From positions 2,604,001 to 2,668,000 of the forward strand of contig NZ_JAVDQF010000001.1 in assembly GCF_031454135.1 (NCBI RefSeq): a DNA stretch of 64,000 bases, in the 5' to 3' direction. How positions within the stretch are numbered: position 1 is the stretch's first letter; each line of letters starts with the position of its first letter. Source of the DNA: Arthrobacter russicus (GTDB lineage: Bacteria; Actinomycetota; Actinomycetes; Actinomycetales; Micrococcaceae). Positions 51,854 through 59,731 of the stretch are shown in pieces. The translations under genes and the position numbers were made by a program. Below the pieces are notes generated by a model, which saw only the letters and a program-made list of their open reading frames with translations, was not told where the DNA came from and made no database searches.

Positions 51854-54004
51854 TCAGCCTGCAGTATTTCGGGGCGGCAATTCCGTCGCACCGAGCGCAT
51901 CGGCCAGGAACGCGTAGTCCCAGGCACGGGTCTTCCAGCCTTCATATCGGCCGGACGCGCCGCCATGGCCGCCGTCCATCTCGACCTTGAGCACGATCGG
52001 GGCCTCGCCGGTGCTGGTCTCACGGAGTGCCTGGACCCATTTGGCGGGTTCCACATAGAGCACCCGGGTGTCGTTGAAGCTGGTCACCGCGGCGATCTTG
52101 GGGTAGGCCACGGGCCGTACGTTTTCGTAGGGGGTGTACTCCTTCATGTACCGGTACACCTCCGGATCGGTGATCGGGTTGCCCCACTCCTCCCACTCCA
52201 GGGCTGAAAGCGGCAAGTCCGGATCCAGAATCGTGGTCAACGCGTCTACGAACGGCACCTGGGCGACGACTGCGGCGTATTTTTCCGGTGCCAAGTTCAG
52301 GACCGCGCCCATCAGCAAGCCACCGGCGGATCCGCCCATTGCCGCGATTCGCGTCGGATCCGCCCAGCCGGATCCGGCCAGCCAATCCGTCGCGGCGACG
52401 AAATCCGTGAAGGTGTTCTTCTTGTTCAGTTTTTTGCCGTCTTCGTACCAGGCCCGGCCCAGCTCGCCGCCGCCGCGGACGTGCGCGATCACGAAGACGA
52501 TGCCGCGGTCCAGCAAGGAGAGCCGGGGGATCGCGAAGCCGGGGTCCATGCTCGCTTCGTAGCTGCCGTAGCCGTAGATCACTGCGGGATTGCCGGCGTC
52601 GCGGGCCAGATCCGCGCGCCGGATCACGGACAGCGGAATCCGGGTGCCGTCGTCGGCTGTGGCCCACTCGCGTTCCGCGACATAATCGGAAGCCCGGAAA
52701 CCGCCCAACACCGGAGTTTCCTTGCGCAGCACCAATTCCCCGGTGGACAGCAGGAAGTCGTAGACCCGGGGCGGGGTGACGAAGGAGGTGTAGTTGAGCC
52801 GGACCAGCGGAGCCGCGAACTCGGCCAAGGACAGCTCGACGGTGTACAGCGCTTCGTCGAAAGCCGGTTCCACGGGTGGTGCCAACAGGTCCGCCAAAGG
52901 CAGGATCTGCACTTTGTCGGTGGTGTCTTTGCGGACCGAGATGAAAGCGTGGCTGGCATTGGACGCCGTCCCGTTCACCCGCACGGTCTCGCTGTGCTCG
53001 ACCACCGTGGTCCAGGCCTGCTGCTCCAGCGGTTTGGCCAATTCGGCGAACGGCACCAAGGAAACCATCGAGTTGCGGGCATTCCGGTTGTGCGTGATGA
53101 TCAGCTGCTTTTTGCCGTCCACGGTGACCGGGTCCACGTCGTAGAGCACCCGTTCGTCGCGGGAGATCACGGTGGTCAAACCGGCCTCGCGGTTGCCGAA
53201 GTCGAGGATCCGGGTTTCGCTGTACTCCGAGCAGCCGATTGAAATGAGCAGTTGCGAGCGGTCTGCGGAAAGATCGAATCCGGTCCACATGCCCAGGTCG
53301 TCTTCTTGGTAGAGCACGGTGTCCTGTGCGGCCGGGGTGCCCAGGATATGCGACTTGATCTGGTAGGGCCGCCAGGAATCGTCGACGACGGTATAGAACA
53401 GCTCGGTGCCGTCGGGGGAGAAGGCGATGCCGTAGAAGATATTGCTGATCTCGTCGTCGAGCAGCGTGCCGGTTTGCAGATCTTTGATCCGCAGGGTGAA
53501 GCGTTCGTCACCGGCATTGTCGACGGCGAAGGCCAGGAGTCGGTGGTCCCGGCTGAGCGCCTGGCCGCCGATCGAGAAGAACGGCTTGCCTTCGGCTTCG
53601 GCATTGCCGTCCAGCAGGATTTGTTCGCCGGGGACCGGTTCGCCGGCGGCGACCGTGGGCGGCGTCCAATCGGCAAGCGTGTCCCCGGTGTCCGAAGCCG
53701 CCACCCGGCAATGGATCGCGTATTGCTTGCCCTCCTCCATCCGGACGTAGTACCACCAGTCGTCGCGGCGGTAGGGGACCGAGAGGTCGGTCTCCTGGGT
53801 CCGGGTCTTCATTTCATTGAAGATCGCTTGCCGGAGCGGTTCCTGGTGTTCGGTCACCTGGTCGGTGAAGGCCTGTTCGGCTTCCAGATGGGCTACCACC
53901 TCGGGATTTTCCTTCTCGCGCAGCCATTCGTAGTTGTCGGTGAAGACGTCGTTGTGGTGGCTGCGGGTGACGGGGATCTTCTTGGCGATCGGGGCGGAAG
54001 TCAT
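51854..54004 (-). CDS. ptrB: Oligopeptidase B-type S9 prolyl oligopeptidase family protein
   Basis: A 716-residue cytoplasmic serine peptidase. The N-terminal beta-propeller covers about residues 70-410 (starts HHNDVFTDNYEWLREKENPE). The alpha/beta hydrolase domain has YGYGSYEASMDPGF, HVRGGGELGRAWYEDGK, the nucleophile Ser in AAMGGSAGGLLMGAVLN, and the catalytic Asp/His region ending VEMDGGHGGASGRYEGWK. This matches oligopeptidase B, which cleaves after basic residues in short peptides. ATG 54004 is used; a GTG three codons upstream (54013) is possible. It appears monocistronic. Confidence 0.9.
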   Translation of the reverse strand: MTSAPIAKKIPVTRSHHNDVFTDNYEWLREKENPEVVAHLEAEQAFTDQVTEHQEPLRQAIFNEMKTRTQETDLSVPYRRDDWWYYVRMEEGKQYAIHCRVAASDTGDTLADWTPPTVAAGEPVPGEQILLDGNAEAEGKPFFSIGGQALSRDHRLLAFAVDNAGDERFTLRIKDLQTGTLLDDEISNIFYGIAFSPDGTELFYTVVDDSWRPYQIKSHILGTPAAQDTVLYQEDDLGMWTGFDLSADRSQLLISIGCSEYSETRILDFGNREAGLTTVISRDERVLYDVDPVTVDGKKQLIITHNRNARNSMVSLVPFAELAKPLEQQAWTTVVEHSETVRVNGTASNASHAFISVRKDTTDKVQILPLADLLAPPVEPAFDEALYTVELSLAEFAAPLVRLNYTSFVTPPRVYDFLLSTGELVLRKETPVLGGFRASDYVAEREWATADDGTRIPLSVIRRADLARDAGNPAVIYGYGSYEASMDPGFAIPRLSLLDRGIVFVIAHVRGGGELGRAWYEDGKKLNKKNTFTDFVAATDWLAGSGWADPTRIAAMGGSAGGLLMGAVLNLAPEKYAAVVAQVPFVDALTTILDPDLPLSALEWEEWGNPITDPEVYRYMKEYTPYENVRPVAYPKIAAVTSFNDTRVLYVEPAKWVQALRETSTGEAPIVLKVEMDGGHGGASGRYEGWKTRAWDYAFLADALGATELPPRNTAG

Positions 54005-54057
54005 GCTGCTCACTCTATTGCGCAGTCCAGCGGGGCCGGAAGCGCGTTCGCTGCGGG

Positions 54058-55077
54058 CTATCTTCCGGGCTCTCCCTCGTAGCGGCAGGCCAGATCTTCC
54101 GATTGCTGATGAAACCGGGCTTGAGACTGGACTTCGATGGCCAGGATCAGCCCGCTGGTATAGAGCTCCGGCCAGCAGAAATCCCCGTTTTCGTGGATCA
54201 TTTTGAAGCGCACTTCGCTGAACCCGGGAAGCGACGGAGCTCGCAGACGAACTGAGATCGTGGCGACTTTGTCCGGCATGGTATCCGGAATGGGAATGAT
54301 CATGGCCGAATGGGGATAGTAGATCGTCAGCGGAGTCAGCCGCTGGATCGAGCGATTGACCCAGGGGACGTTTCCGGCGTTCCTGAGTAGCCAGGTCTTG
54401 GTGAACTCGGCGTCTTGCGGAAGGATCGTTCCGTCCGGAACGGTTTCACTGATGAATTCGTTGCGGTCGAAATAGCTTCCGGTCCCGGCGGTTTCGGGAT
54501 CGGCGCTCCACCCCGGGTTTCCGGCAGGGCGCAGGACCACTCGTTGGGTTTCCCGAGAGGCTACGGCGTAGTGCCGGAAGGCCTCCCCGGATTGCAGCGC
54601 CTCGCGCAATGCATCAACCAAGGCTTCTTGGAAGAATCTTCTGGCATTCTGCCCGGACTTGTAGGTGTAACTCAGGTGCGGATCAAATCCTTGCGCTCGT
54701 TTGTACTCCATGAACGCCCAGGTGTCACGGAATTTTTTGGTGAATCTTCCGGTGAAGGCCACTGCCGGATTGCCCAGTTTCACCAGGTAGGTGTCGTGAT
54801 CATCGGGCACGACGTTGCACATGATGAAGGCCAGCGCCCCGCGGAGTCTTGCCCGTCGGTCCGACTCGGTGAATTGGCCGGATCCTTCGGCTCGTTGCGC
54901 CGCGAAATAGACCAAGTCGTTGAGGTCGCGTTCGTTGGCCATCGTCGAATTGAAGACATCCCTGGCCAACTCGGCGAGTTGCGGGCAGCTTCCGGGCAGT
55001 AGGTTCGGACTTTCGGTCCGGCTGGTGAATCGGGCCGAAAGTTCCTGGCAGCATAATGCGATAAGGGCCGAATCCAT
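54058..55077 (-). CDS. Protein with C-terminal NBR1-type Ig-like (FW) domain
   Basis: A 339-residue protein without signal peptide or membrane helix. The N-terminal ~200 residues are unrecognised; they contain DLNDLVYFAAQRAEGSGQFT and YLVKLGNPAVAFTGRFTKKF. From about residue 220 the sequence FISETVPDGTILPQDAEFTK then TWLLRNAGNVPWVNRSIQRL, PIPDTMPDKVATISVRLRAP and FKMIHENGDFCWPELYTSGL fits the NBR1 'four-tryptophan' Ig-like domain known from autophagy receptors and from some actinobacterial proteins. It is divergent from the secreted M23-type gene, 298 bases away. The function is unknown; the domain suggests protein binding. Confidence 0.65.
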   Translation of the reverse strand: MDSALIALCCQELSARFTSRTESPNLLPGSCPQLAELARDVFNSTMANERDLNDLVYFAAQRAEGSGQFTESDRRARLRGALAFIMCNVVPDDHDTYLVKLGNPAVAFTGRFTKKFRDTWAFMEYKRAQGFDPHLSYTYKSGQNARRFFQEALVDALREALQSGEAFRHYAVASRETQRVVLRPAGNPGWSADPETAGTGSYFDRNEFISETVPDGTILPQDAEFTKTWLLRNAGNVPWVNRSIQRLTPLTIYYPHSAMIIPIPDTMPDKVATISVRLRAPSLPGFSEVRFKMIHENGDFCWPELYTSGLILAIEVQSQARFHQQSEDLACRYEGEPGR

Positions 55078-55375
55078 TCTAGTTGTCCCCCTTGGAATGC
55101 CCAGACGTCTCCGGTCAGGAAAACCTGCGGTGCCGAACCGGTAGACAGCTGCAAAGCTTTGTCTCGCCTATCGTAATGCTTCGGCATGCGTCCGGGTGCA
55201 AATTGTACTTTTGGAAGCTTTCCGGGAAGTCATTGGAAATCTCCGGAGAAAGCATATTCCGTCCGGGAATCCCCGCTTAGGGTTGATCTCGCCCAGCGGC
55301 GTGGCACATTGAGTGCCGGGGCCGGCGGACTTCATGCCGCAGAAAGATTTTTGTTCAGCTAAGGGGAATCAAGCA
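55078..55375. other. 298-bp divergent intergenic region
   Basis: The region between the NBR1-like gene and the M23-type gene holds no gene I can support. It should contain both divergent promoters. CTCCGG/CCGGAG-type short symmetries are present but no strong palindrome, and I do not see the conserved core of a c-di-AMP (ydaO) riboswitch, which often precedes actinobacterial wall-hydrolase genes. Confidence 0.5.
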
Positions 55376-56794
55376 ATGAAGATATTGAACCGGGTTTCGG
55401 CGGCAGTTGTCGCCACGGCGTTGCTGGCAGGCGGCGCGGTGATCAGTGCGGGTCCGGCTTCGGCGGCAGTTCCGCTGTACTTGCCGTTCACCGCGGGATC
55501 GACTTATCAAGTGACGCAATACCCGCATCTCAACCAGGGGCCGTACAACGACGGCGCGATGGACCTGGCTTTGCCTTCCGGGACTCCGGTACTGGCCTCG
55601 GCCCCGGGAATAGTGCGCGAAGCGGGCCAGTCTTCGATTTGGCAAGAAGGCATTTCGGTCATGGTGGACATCGGCAACAATGTCTGTCTGCAGTACCTCC
55701 ATCTGTCCGGGGTGAATGTTTCAGCGGGCCAGCAGGTGTCCCAGGCCCAGCAGGTGGGCAGGTCGGGAAACACCGGCTACTCGAGCGGGCCGCATCTGCA
55801 CTGGAACACCGTGAGCTGTTCCAGCCGGCAAGCCGTAGGGTCCCTCAACGTCGTCGAGTACCCGGGTGGAGTCCGGAACGGGCAAAACGTCACCAGCCAG
55901 AACCGGCCGGCTGTGCCGAACGGCCAGCCGAATGACACGGTGGTATTCCAGGCTAATACCGGTTCGCTGTTCCAAGTCGGCCCAGCTGGAACTTCCGACC
56001 TGAGGTTGGGGGTCATGCCGGGAACCAGCCCGTCGATTGCGAAGCTCGCGAATGGCCAAAACGTGATCGCGTTCCAGGCTAATACCGGTTCGCTGTTCAC
56101 GACGGGTGCTGGTGGGACGAAGGATTGGGGTTTCGGGATGATGGCCGGGACGAGTCCTTCGGTCACTGCGGTGGGCAACGACTTTCAGATCAGTGCCCAG
56201 GCGAACACCGGTTCGCTGTGGACGTTGGGCGCTGGGGGAACCCGTGACCTGCGTCTGGGCATGATGAAGGACACCAGTCCTTCGATTACGACGTTGGCGA
56301 ATGGCGCGACGGTGACGGCGTTCCAGGCTAATACCGGTTCGCTGTTCACGACGGGTGCTGGTGGGACGAAGGATTGGGGTTTCGGGATGATGGCCGGGAC
56401 GAGTCCTTCGGTCACTGCGGTGGGCAACGACTTTCAGATCAGTGCCCAGGCGAACACCGGTTCGCTGTGGACGTTGGGCGCTGGGGGAACCCGTGACCTG
56501 CGTCTGGGCATGATGAAGGACACCAGTCCTTCGATTACGACGTTGGCGAATGGCGCGACGGTGACGGCGTTCCAGGCTAATACCGGTTCGCTGTTCACGA
56601 CGGGTGCTGGTGGGACGAAGGATTGGGGTTTCGGGATGATGGCCGGGACGAGTCCTTCGGTCACCGCGGTGGGCAACGACTTCAAGCTCTCCGCCCAAGC
56701 TAATACCGGTTCGCTGTGGACGTTGGGCGCTGGCGGTGCGGGCGACCTGCGTCTGGGCATGATGGCCGGCACCAGCCCGTCCGGCGGGCGCTGA
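55376..56794 (+). CDS. Secreted M23-type peptidase-like protein with tandem repeat domain
   Basis: A 472-residue exported protein. Signal peptide 1-30 ends ...GPASA|A. Residues ~40-170 form an M23/LytM domain: Asp63 in GAMDLALPSGTPV, His109 in LQYLHLSG, and His140/His142 in SGPHLHW. The first zinc-ligand position, normally His in HxxxD, is Asp59 here (NDGAMD). Cys104 and Cys148 may form a disulfide. From residue ~188 seven ~40-residue modules follow, each with QANTGSL and GAGGTxDxxxGMM, alternating in two types; two 249-bp units are identical. AAGGGG precedes ATG 55376. It may bind or cleave peptidoglycan; the repeats look like a surface or lectin-like array. Confidence 0.82.
   Translation: MKILNRVSAAVVATALLAGGAVISAGPASAAVPLYLPFTAGSTYQVTQYPHLNQGPYNDGAMDLALPSGTPVLASAPGIVREAGQSSIWQEGISVMVDIGNNVCLQYLHLSGVNVSAGQQVSQAQQVGRSGNTGYSSGPHLHWNTVSCSSRQAVGSLNVVEYPGGVRNGQNVTSQNRPAVPNGQPNDTVVFQANTGSLFQVGPAGTSDLRLGVMPGTSPSIAKLANGQNVIAFQANTGSLFTTGAGGTKDWGFGMMAGTSPSVTAVGNDFQISAQANTGSLWTLGAGGTRDLRLGMMKDTSPSITTLANGATVTAFQANTGSLFTTGAGGTKDWGFGMMAGTSPSVTAVGNDFQISAQANTGSLWTLGAGGTRDLRLGMMKDTSPSITTLANGATVTAFQANTGSLFTTGAGGTKDWGFGMMAGTSPSVTAVGNDFKLSAQANTGSLWTLGAGGAGDLRLGMMAGTSPSGGR
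56072..56663 (+). repeat. 249-bp tandem repeats in the M23-type gene
   Basis: Unit 1 (56072-56320) and unit 2 (56321-56569) look identical base for base. A third copy from 56570 stays the same to about 56663, then diverges. Each unit encodes 83 residues, that is two ~41-residue modules. Identity at synonymous sites points to recent duplication or ongoing homogenisation. Confidence 0.92.
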
Positions 56795-56818
56795 GCCCAG
56801 GCGCAGTCCCCACGAGCG

Positions 56819-56870
56819 AAAGCCCGGGCCCGGACCATCCTTGACTTGGATGGCCGGGGTCCGGGCTTTT
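56819..56870 (+). terminator. Rho-independent terminator of the M23-type gene
   Basis: Arms 56819-56840 and 56848-56869 pair over 22 positions with a few central mismatches (outer stem AAAGCCCGG/CCGGGCTTT, inner CCATCC/GGATGG) around TTGACTT. A T4 run is at 56867-56870. Confidence 0.85.
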
Positions 56871-57039
56871 GCGACTCGGGGTCATCGTGCGGGCCGGATC
56901 AGCGCGCAGGACTAGGCACGTCTGACGGACTCGGCAGAGCGAATCGCCGGAATCGTGCCATCTCGACGTCCGAGTCCCTCACTGGTGCCCGGCTTCCAAG
57001 GTCCGGCCCGGCGTTGACCTCCGCGGATCCTCCCGGATA

Positions 57040-57059
57040 TACTGAACGAACGGTCAGTA
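57040..57059. promoter_or_regulatory. PaaR-type operator, site 4 (paaABCDE-paaG)
   Basis: TACTGAACGAACGGTCAGTA is the reverse complement of the paaZ core with a single base change. It ends 42 bases before the paaA ATG. Confidence 0.75.
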
Positions 57060-57101
57060 ATTCGATTCCGGACGCGGAATCCGAACCCGTAGGGAGCAGC
57101 A

Positions 57102-58079
57102 ATGGCGCAGACCTTGGAATCGGTACCCACCGATGCCGCCGACCTCGCCGGCCAAGCCGCCTTCGACCGCGTGATCGCGGCCGATTCGCGGATCGAGCCG
57201 CGCGACTGGATGCCGGAGGCCTACCGCAAAACCCTGGTCCGGCAGATCTCACAGCACGCGCACTCGGAGATCATCGGCATGCAGCCCGAGGCCAACTGGA
57301 TTTCCCGGGCGCCCAGCCTCAAACGCAAAGCCATTCTGATGGCCAAGGTCCAAGACGAGGCCGGTCACGGCCTGTACCTGTACTCGGCGGCTGAGACGCT
57401 AGGCACCCCGCGGCAGAAAATGACCGAAGACCTCATCGCGGGCAAGGCACGCTATTCCTCGATTTTCAATTACCCCACGCTGAGCTGGGCCGACGTCGGC
57501 GCGATCGGTTGGCTGGTCGACGGCGCCGCGATCTGCAACCAGGTGCCGCTGTGCCGCGCGTCTTACGGCCCCTACGGCCGGGCGATGGTCCGGGTCTGCA
57601 AAGAAGAGTCGTTCCACCAGCGCCAGGGCTTCGAGATTCTGCTGGAATTGGCCAACGGCACGCCTGCACAAAAGCAGATGGCGCAGCACGCGGTGAATCG
57701 TTGGTACGCGCCGTCGTTGATGATGTTCGGCCCGCCGGACGATGATTCGCCGAACTCGATCCAATCGATGGCGTGGAACATCAAGCGGTTCTCCAATGAC
57801 GAACTGCGTCAGCGCTTCGTCGGCATGATGGTGGAGCAGGTCGAAGTACTTGGTTTGACGCTGCCGGATGATCAGATTCGCTTCAATGACGAGACCAATA
57901 AGTGGGAACACGGCCCACTGGATTGGGACGAGTTCAAAGAAGTTCTGGCTGGTCGGGGTCCGTGCAATTCTCAGCGCCTGGAGCGTCGTCGGGAAGCGCA
58001 TGAAGACGGTGCCTGGGTACGCGAAGCTGCTGCCGCTTACGCCGCGCGCAAGCACGCTGAGCAAGAAGGAGTTGCCTGA
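57102..58079 (+). CDS. paaA: Phenylacetyl-CoA epoxidase subunit A (catalytic)
   Basis: A 325-residue di-iron subunit that, with PaaC, epoxidises the aromatic ring of phenylacetyl-CoA. Iron-ligand regions are [26 protein letters not shown] and [14 protein letters not shown]. The protein is full length. It is the first gene of a tightly packed paaABCDE operon; its TGA shares a base with the paaB ATG (TGATG). The PaaR-type operator lies just upstream. The last ~80 codons use more A/T-ending codons than the rest. Confidence 0.96.
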   Translation: MAQTLESVPTDAADLAGQAAFDRVIAADSRIEPRDWMPEAYRKTLVRQISQHAHSEIIGMQPEANWISRAPSLKRKAILMAKVQDEAGHGLYLYSAAETLGTPRQKMTEDLIAGKARYSSIFNYPTLSWADVGAIGWLVDGAAICNQVPLCRASYGPYGRAMVRVCKEESFHQRQGFEILLELANGTPAQKQMAQHAVNRWYAPSLMMFGPPDDDSPNSIQSMAWNIKRFSNDELRQRFVGMMVEQVEVLGLTLPDDQIRFNDETNKWEHGPLDWDEFKEVLAGRGPCNSQRLERRREAHEDGAWVREAAAAYAARKHAEQEGVA

Positions 58080-58375
58080 TGTCTGAAGCGCAGAATCAGC
58101 CTTGGCCGCTGTGGGAAGTGTTCGTCCGATCTTCCCGCGGACTTTCGCACGTGCACGCTGGATCCCTGCACGCGCCAGATGCCTCGATGGCGTTGCGGAA
58201 TGCTCGCGATCTGTACACCCGCCGCAATGAAGGCGTCTCGGTCTGGGTGGTGCCTGCGGAAGCCATTTCCACCTCGGACCCGGATTCTAAGGGTGCGTTC
58301 TTCGAATCACCGCAGGGCAAGGACTACCGGCACGCCACGTATTACACGAAGAGCGAAGGCGTGAAACACCTGTGA
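58079..58375 (+). CDS. paaB: Phenylacetyl-CoA epoxidase subunit B
   Basis: A 98-residue structural subunit: PLWEVFVRSSRGLSHVHAGS, then LHAPDASMALRNARDLYTRR and VWVVPAEAISTSDPDSKGAF match PaaB throughout. It bridges PaaAC units in the multicomponent epoxidase and has no catalytic residues. GTGA overlap with paaC. Confidence 0.95.
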   Translation: MSEAQNQPWPLWEVFVRSSRGLSHVHAGSLHAPDASMALRNARDLYTRRNEGVSVWVVPAEAISTSDPDSKGAFFESPQGKDYRHATYYTKSEGVKHL

Positions 58376-59223
58376 CTTCAGAATCAGCCACCAGAATTAC
58401 GCCGGGTAATGCGCTCCGCCCGGAAGATATTGCCGACGCCGGCGCGAAGCCCAGCGAAGCCGTCGCCGAATATGCGCTGCGGCTTGGCGACGACGGTCTG
58501 GTGCTGGCGCAGCGGCTGGGCTGGTGGATATCTCGCGCGCCCGAGCTGGAAGAAGATGTGGCGCTCGGCAATATTGCTTTGGACGAATTAGGCCATGCCC
58601 GCTCTTTTCTAAGCTATGCCGCTGGTGCATTCAGCCGCCCGGACGGCACACCGCAGACCGAAGACGATCTGGCCTATTGGCGCGGCGAAACCGAGTTCCG
58701 CTGTGCGCAGCTTTTCGAGCAACCCAATGGAGATTTTGCCCGGACTATTGCCCGTCAGCTGGTCGTCTCGGTCTTCCAATTTGAGCTGTACTCCCGGCTG
58801 CAACACTCTAGCGACGCCACCTTGGCGGCGATTGCCGCTAAGGCAGTCAAAGAGGTCGACTATCACCGCGACCACGCTAGCCAATGGGTGCTCCGGCTCG
58901 CGCTCGGCACCGAGGAATCCCGGCGTCGAATGCTGCATGGTTTGGCGCTGACCTGGCCTTATGTTGCAGAACTCTTCGACGAAGACGAGCTGTATCTGAC
59001 GCTCGGCAATGTTGCCGACGGCGGTGTGGCAGTTCCGCCGTCGTCGTTCCGCGCTGAGTTCGATGCCTTCATTGACTCGGTGTTCACCGAAGCTGAGCTC
59101 GAAGTGCCGCAAACTCCGCGGGTGAGCGGCGGCGGCAGACGTGGACAACACAGCGAACACCTTGGTTACCTTTTGGCCGAGATGCAGGTGTTGGCGCGCG
59201 AGCATCCGGGGGCCGGCTGGTGA
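58372..59223 (+). CDS. paaC: Phenylacetyl-CoA epoxidase subunit C
   Basis: A 283-residue ferritin-like subunit that partners PaaA. Conserved parts: LVLAQRLGWWISRAPELEED, ALDELGHARSFLSYAAG, QLVVSVFQFELYSRLQ, and VDYHRDHASQWVLRLALGTE. It lacks a working di-iron site in known homologues and acts structurally. Codon use is unlike its neighbours: TTA at codon 73, CTA, and more ATT/GCT/TAT. Start GTG 58372; its stop overlaps the paaD GTG. Confidence 0.94.
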   Translation: MTSESATRITPGNALRPEDIADAGAKPSEAVAEYALRLGDDGLVLAQRLGWWISRAPELEEDVALGNIALDELGHARSFLSYAAGAFSRPDGTPQTEDDLAYWRGETEFRCAQLFEQPNGDFARTIARQLVVSVFQFELYSRLQHSSDATLAAIAAKAVKEVDYHRDHASQWVLRLALGTEESRRRMLHGLALTWPYVAELFDEDELYLTLGNVADGGVAVPPSSFRAEFDAFIDSVFTEAELEVPQTPRVSGGGRRGQHSEHLGYLLAEMQVLAREHPGAGW

Positions 59224-59729
59224 AAACCCTGAATCGAGAACTGCCGGCTCAAGAAGACCTTTGGGACATTGCCGCTCGGATCAACGATCCGGAGATCCCA
59301 GTACTCAGCATTGCCGAGCTGGGCATCCTGCGCGCGGTTGAAGCAGCTGAGCACGGGGTAAAGGTGACGATTACGCCCACCTACTCGGGCTGCCCGGCAA
59401 TGGATGCGATCCGTACCGACTTGATCAGCGAGTTCCGCAAGGAAGGACTTGCCGCGCAGGTCGAGTTGGTACTGGCACCGGCTTGGACCACGGATTGGAT
59501 GAGCGAATCCGGCAAGGCGAAACTGGCTGAGTACGGCATCGCGCCGCCGACCGGCCGGTCCGGAGTCGGCAGCCAGAGCGGTCCGGTCCGGCTCAACCTG
59601 GCGGTCAAATGCCCGCAGTGCGATTCACTGGACACCAGGGAACTCACCCGTTTCGGCTCCACCTCCTGCAAAGCGCTGTACCAATGCCAGGAATGCCGGG
59701 AACCCTTCGACTACTTCAAGGTGCACTGA
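59220..59729 (+). CDS. paaD: Phenylacetate degradation protein PaaD (Fe-S assembly-like)
   Basis: A 169-residue protein needed for epoxidase maturation. The DUF59/MIP18 domain reads DIAARINDPEIPVLSIAELG and VTITPTYSGCPAMDAIRTDL. The C-terminal zinc-ribbon-like part has KCPQCDSLDTRELTRFGSTS followed by CKALYQCQECREPFDYFKVH. Start GTG 59220 overlaps the paaC stop; paaE begins two bases after its stop. Confidence 0.94.
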   Translation: MKTLNRELPAQEDLWDIAARINDPEIPVLSIAELGILRAVEAAEHGVKVTITPTYSGCPAMDAIRTDLISEFRKEGLAAQVELVLAPAWTTDWMSESGKAKLAEYGIAPPTGRSGVGSQSGPVRLNLAVKCPQCDSLDTRELTRFGSTSCKALYQCQECREPFDYFKVH

Positions 59730-59731
59730 CC

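Larger units (their letters stand above)
56795..57101. other. 307-bp intergenic region before paaA
   Basis: It holds the M23-type terminator (56819-56870) and the PaaR-type operator (57040-57059). The remaining bases 56871-57039 show no gene or other structure I can support. The paaA promoter should lie close to the operator. Confidence 0.6.

Noticed and set aside
55078-55375. c-di-AMP (ydaO) riboswitch upstream of the M23-type gene
   Set aside because: Looked for because such genes often carry one, but the conserved core segments and pairing could not be found by eye.
56072-56663. CRISPR-like repeat array
   Set aside because: The repeats are 249 bp, in frame, without spacers, and encode protein modules.
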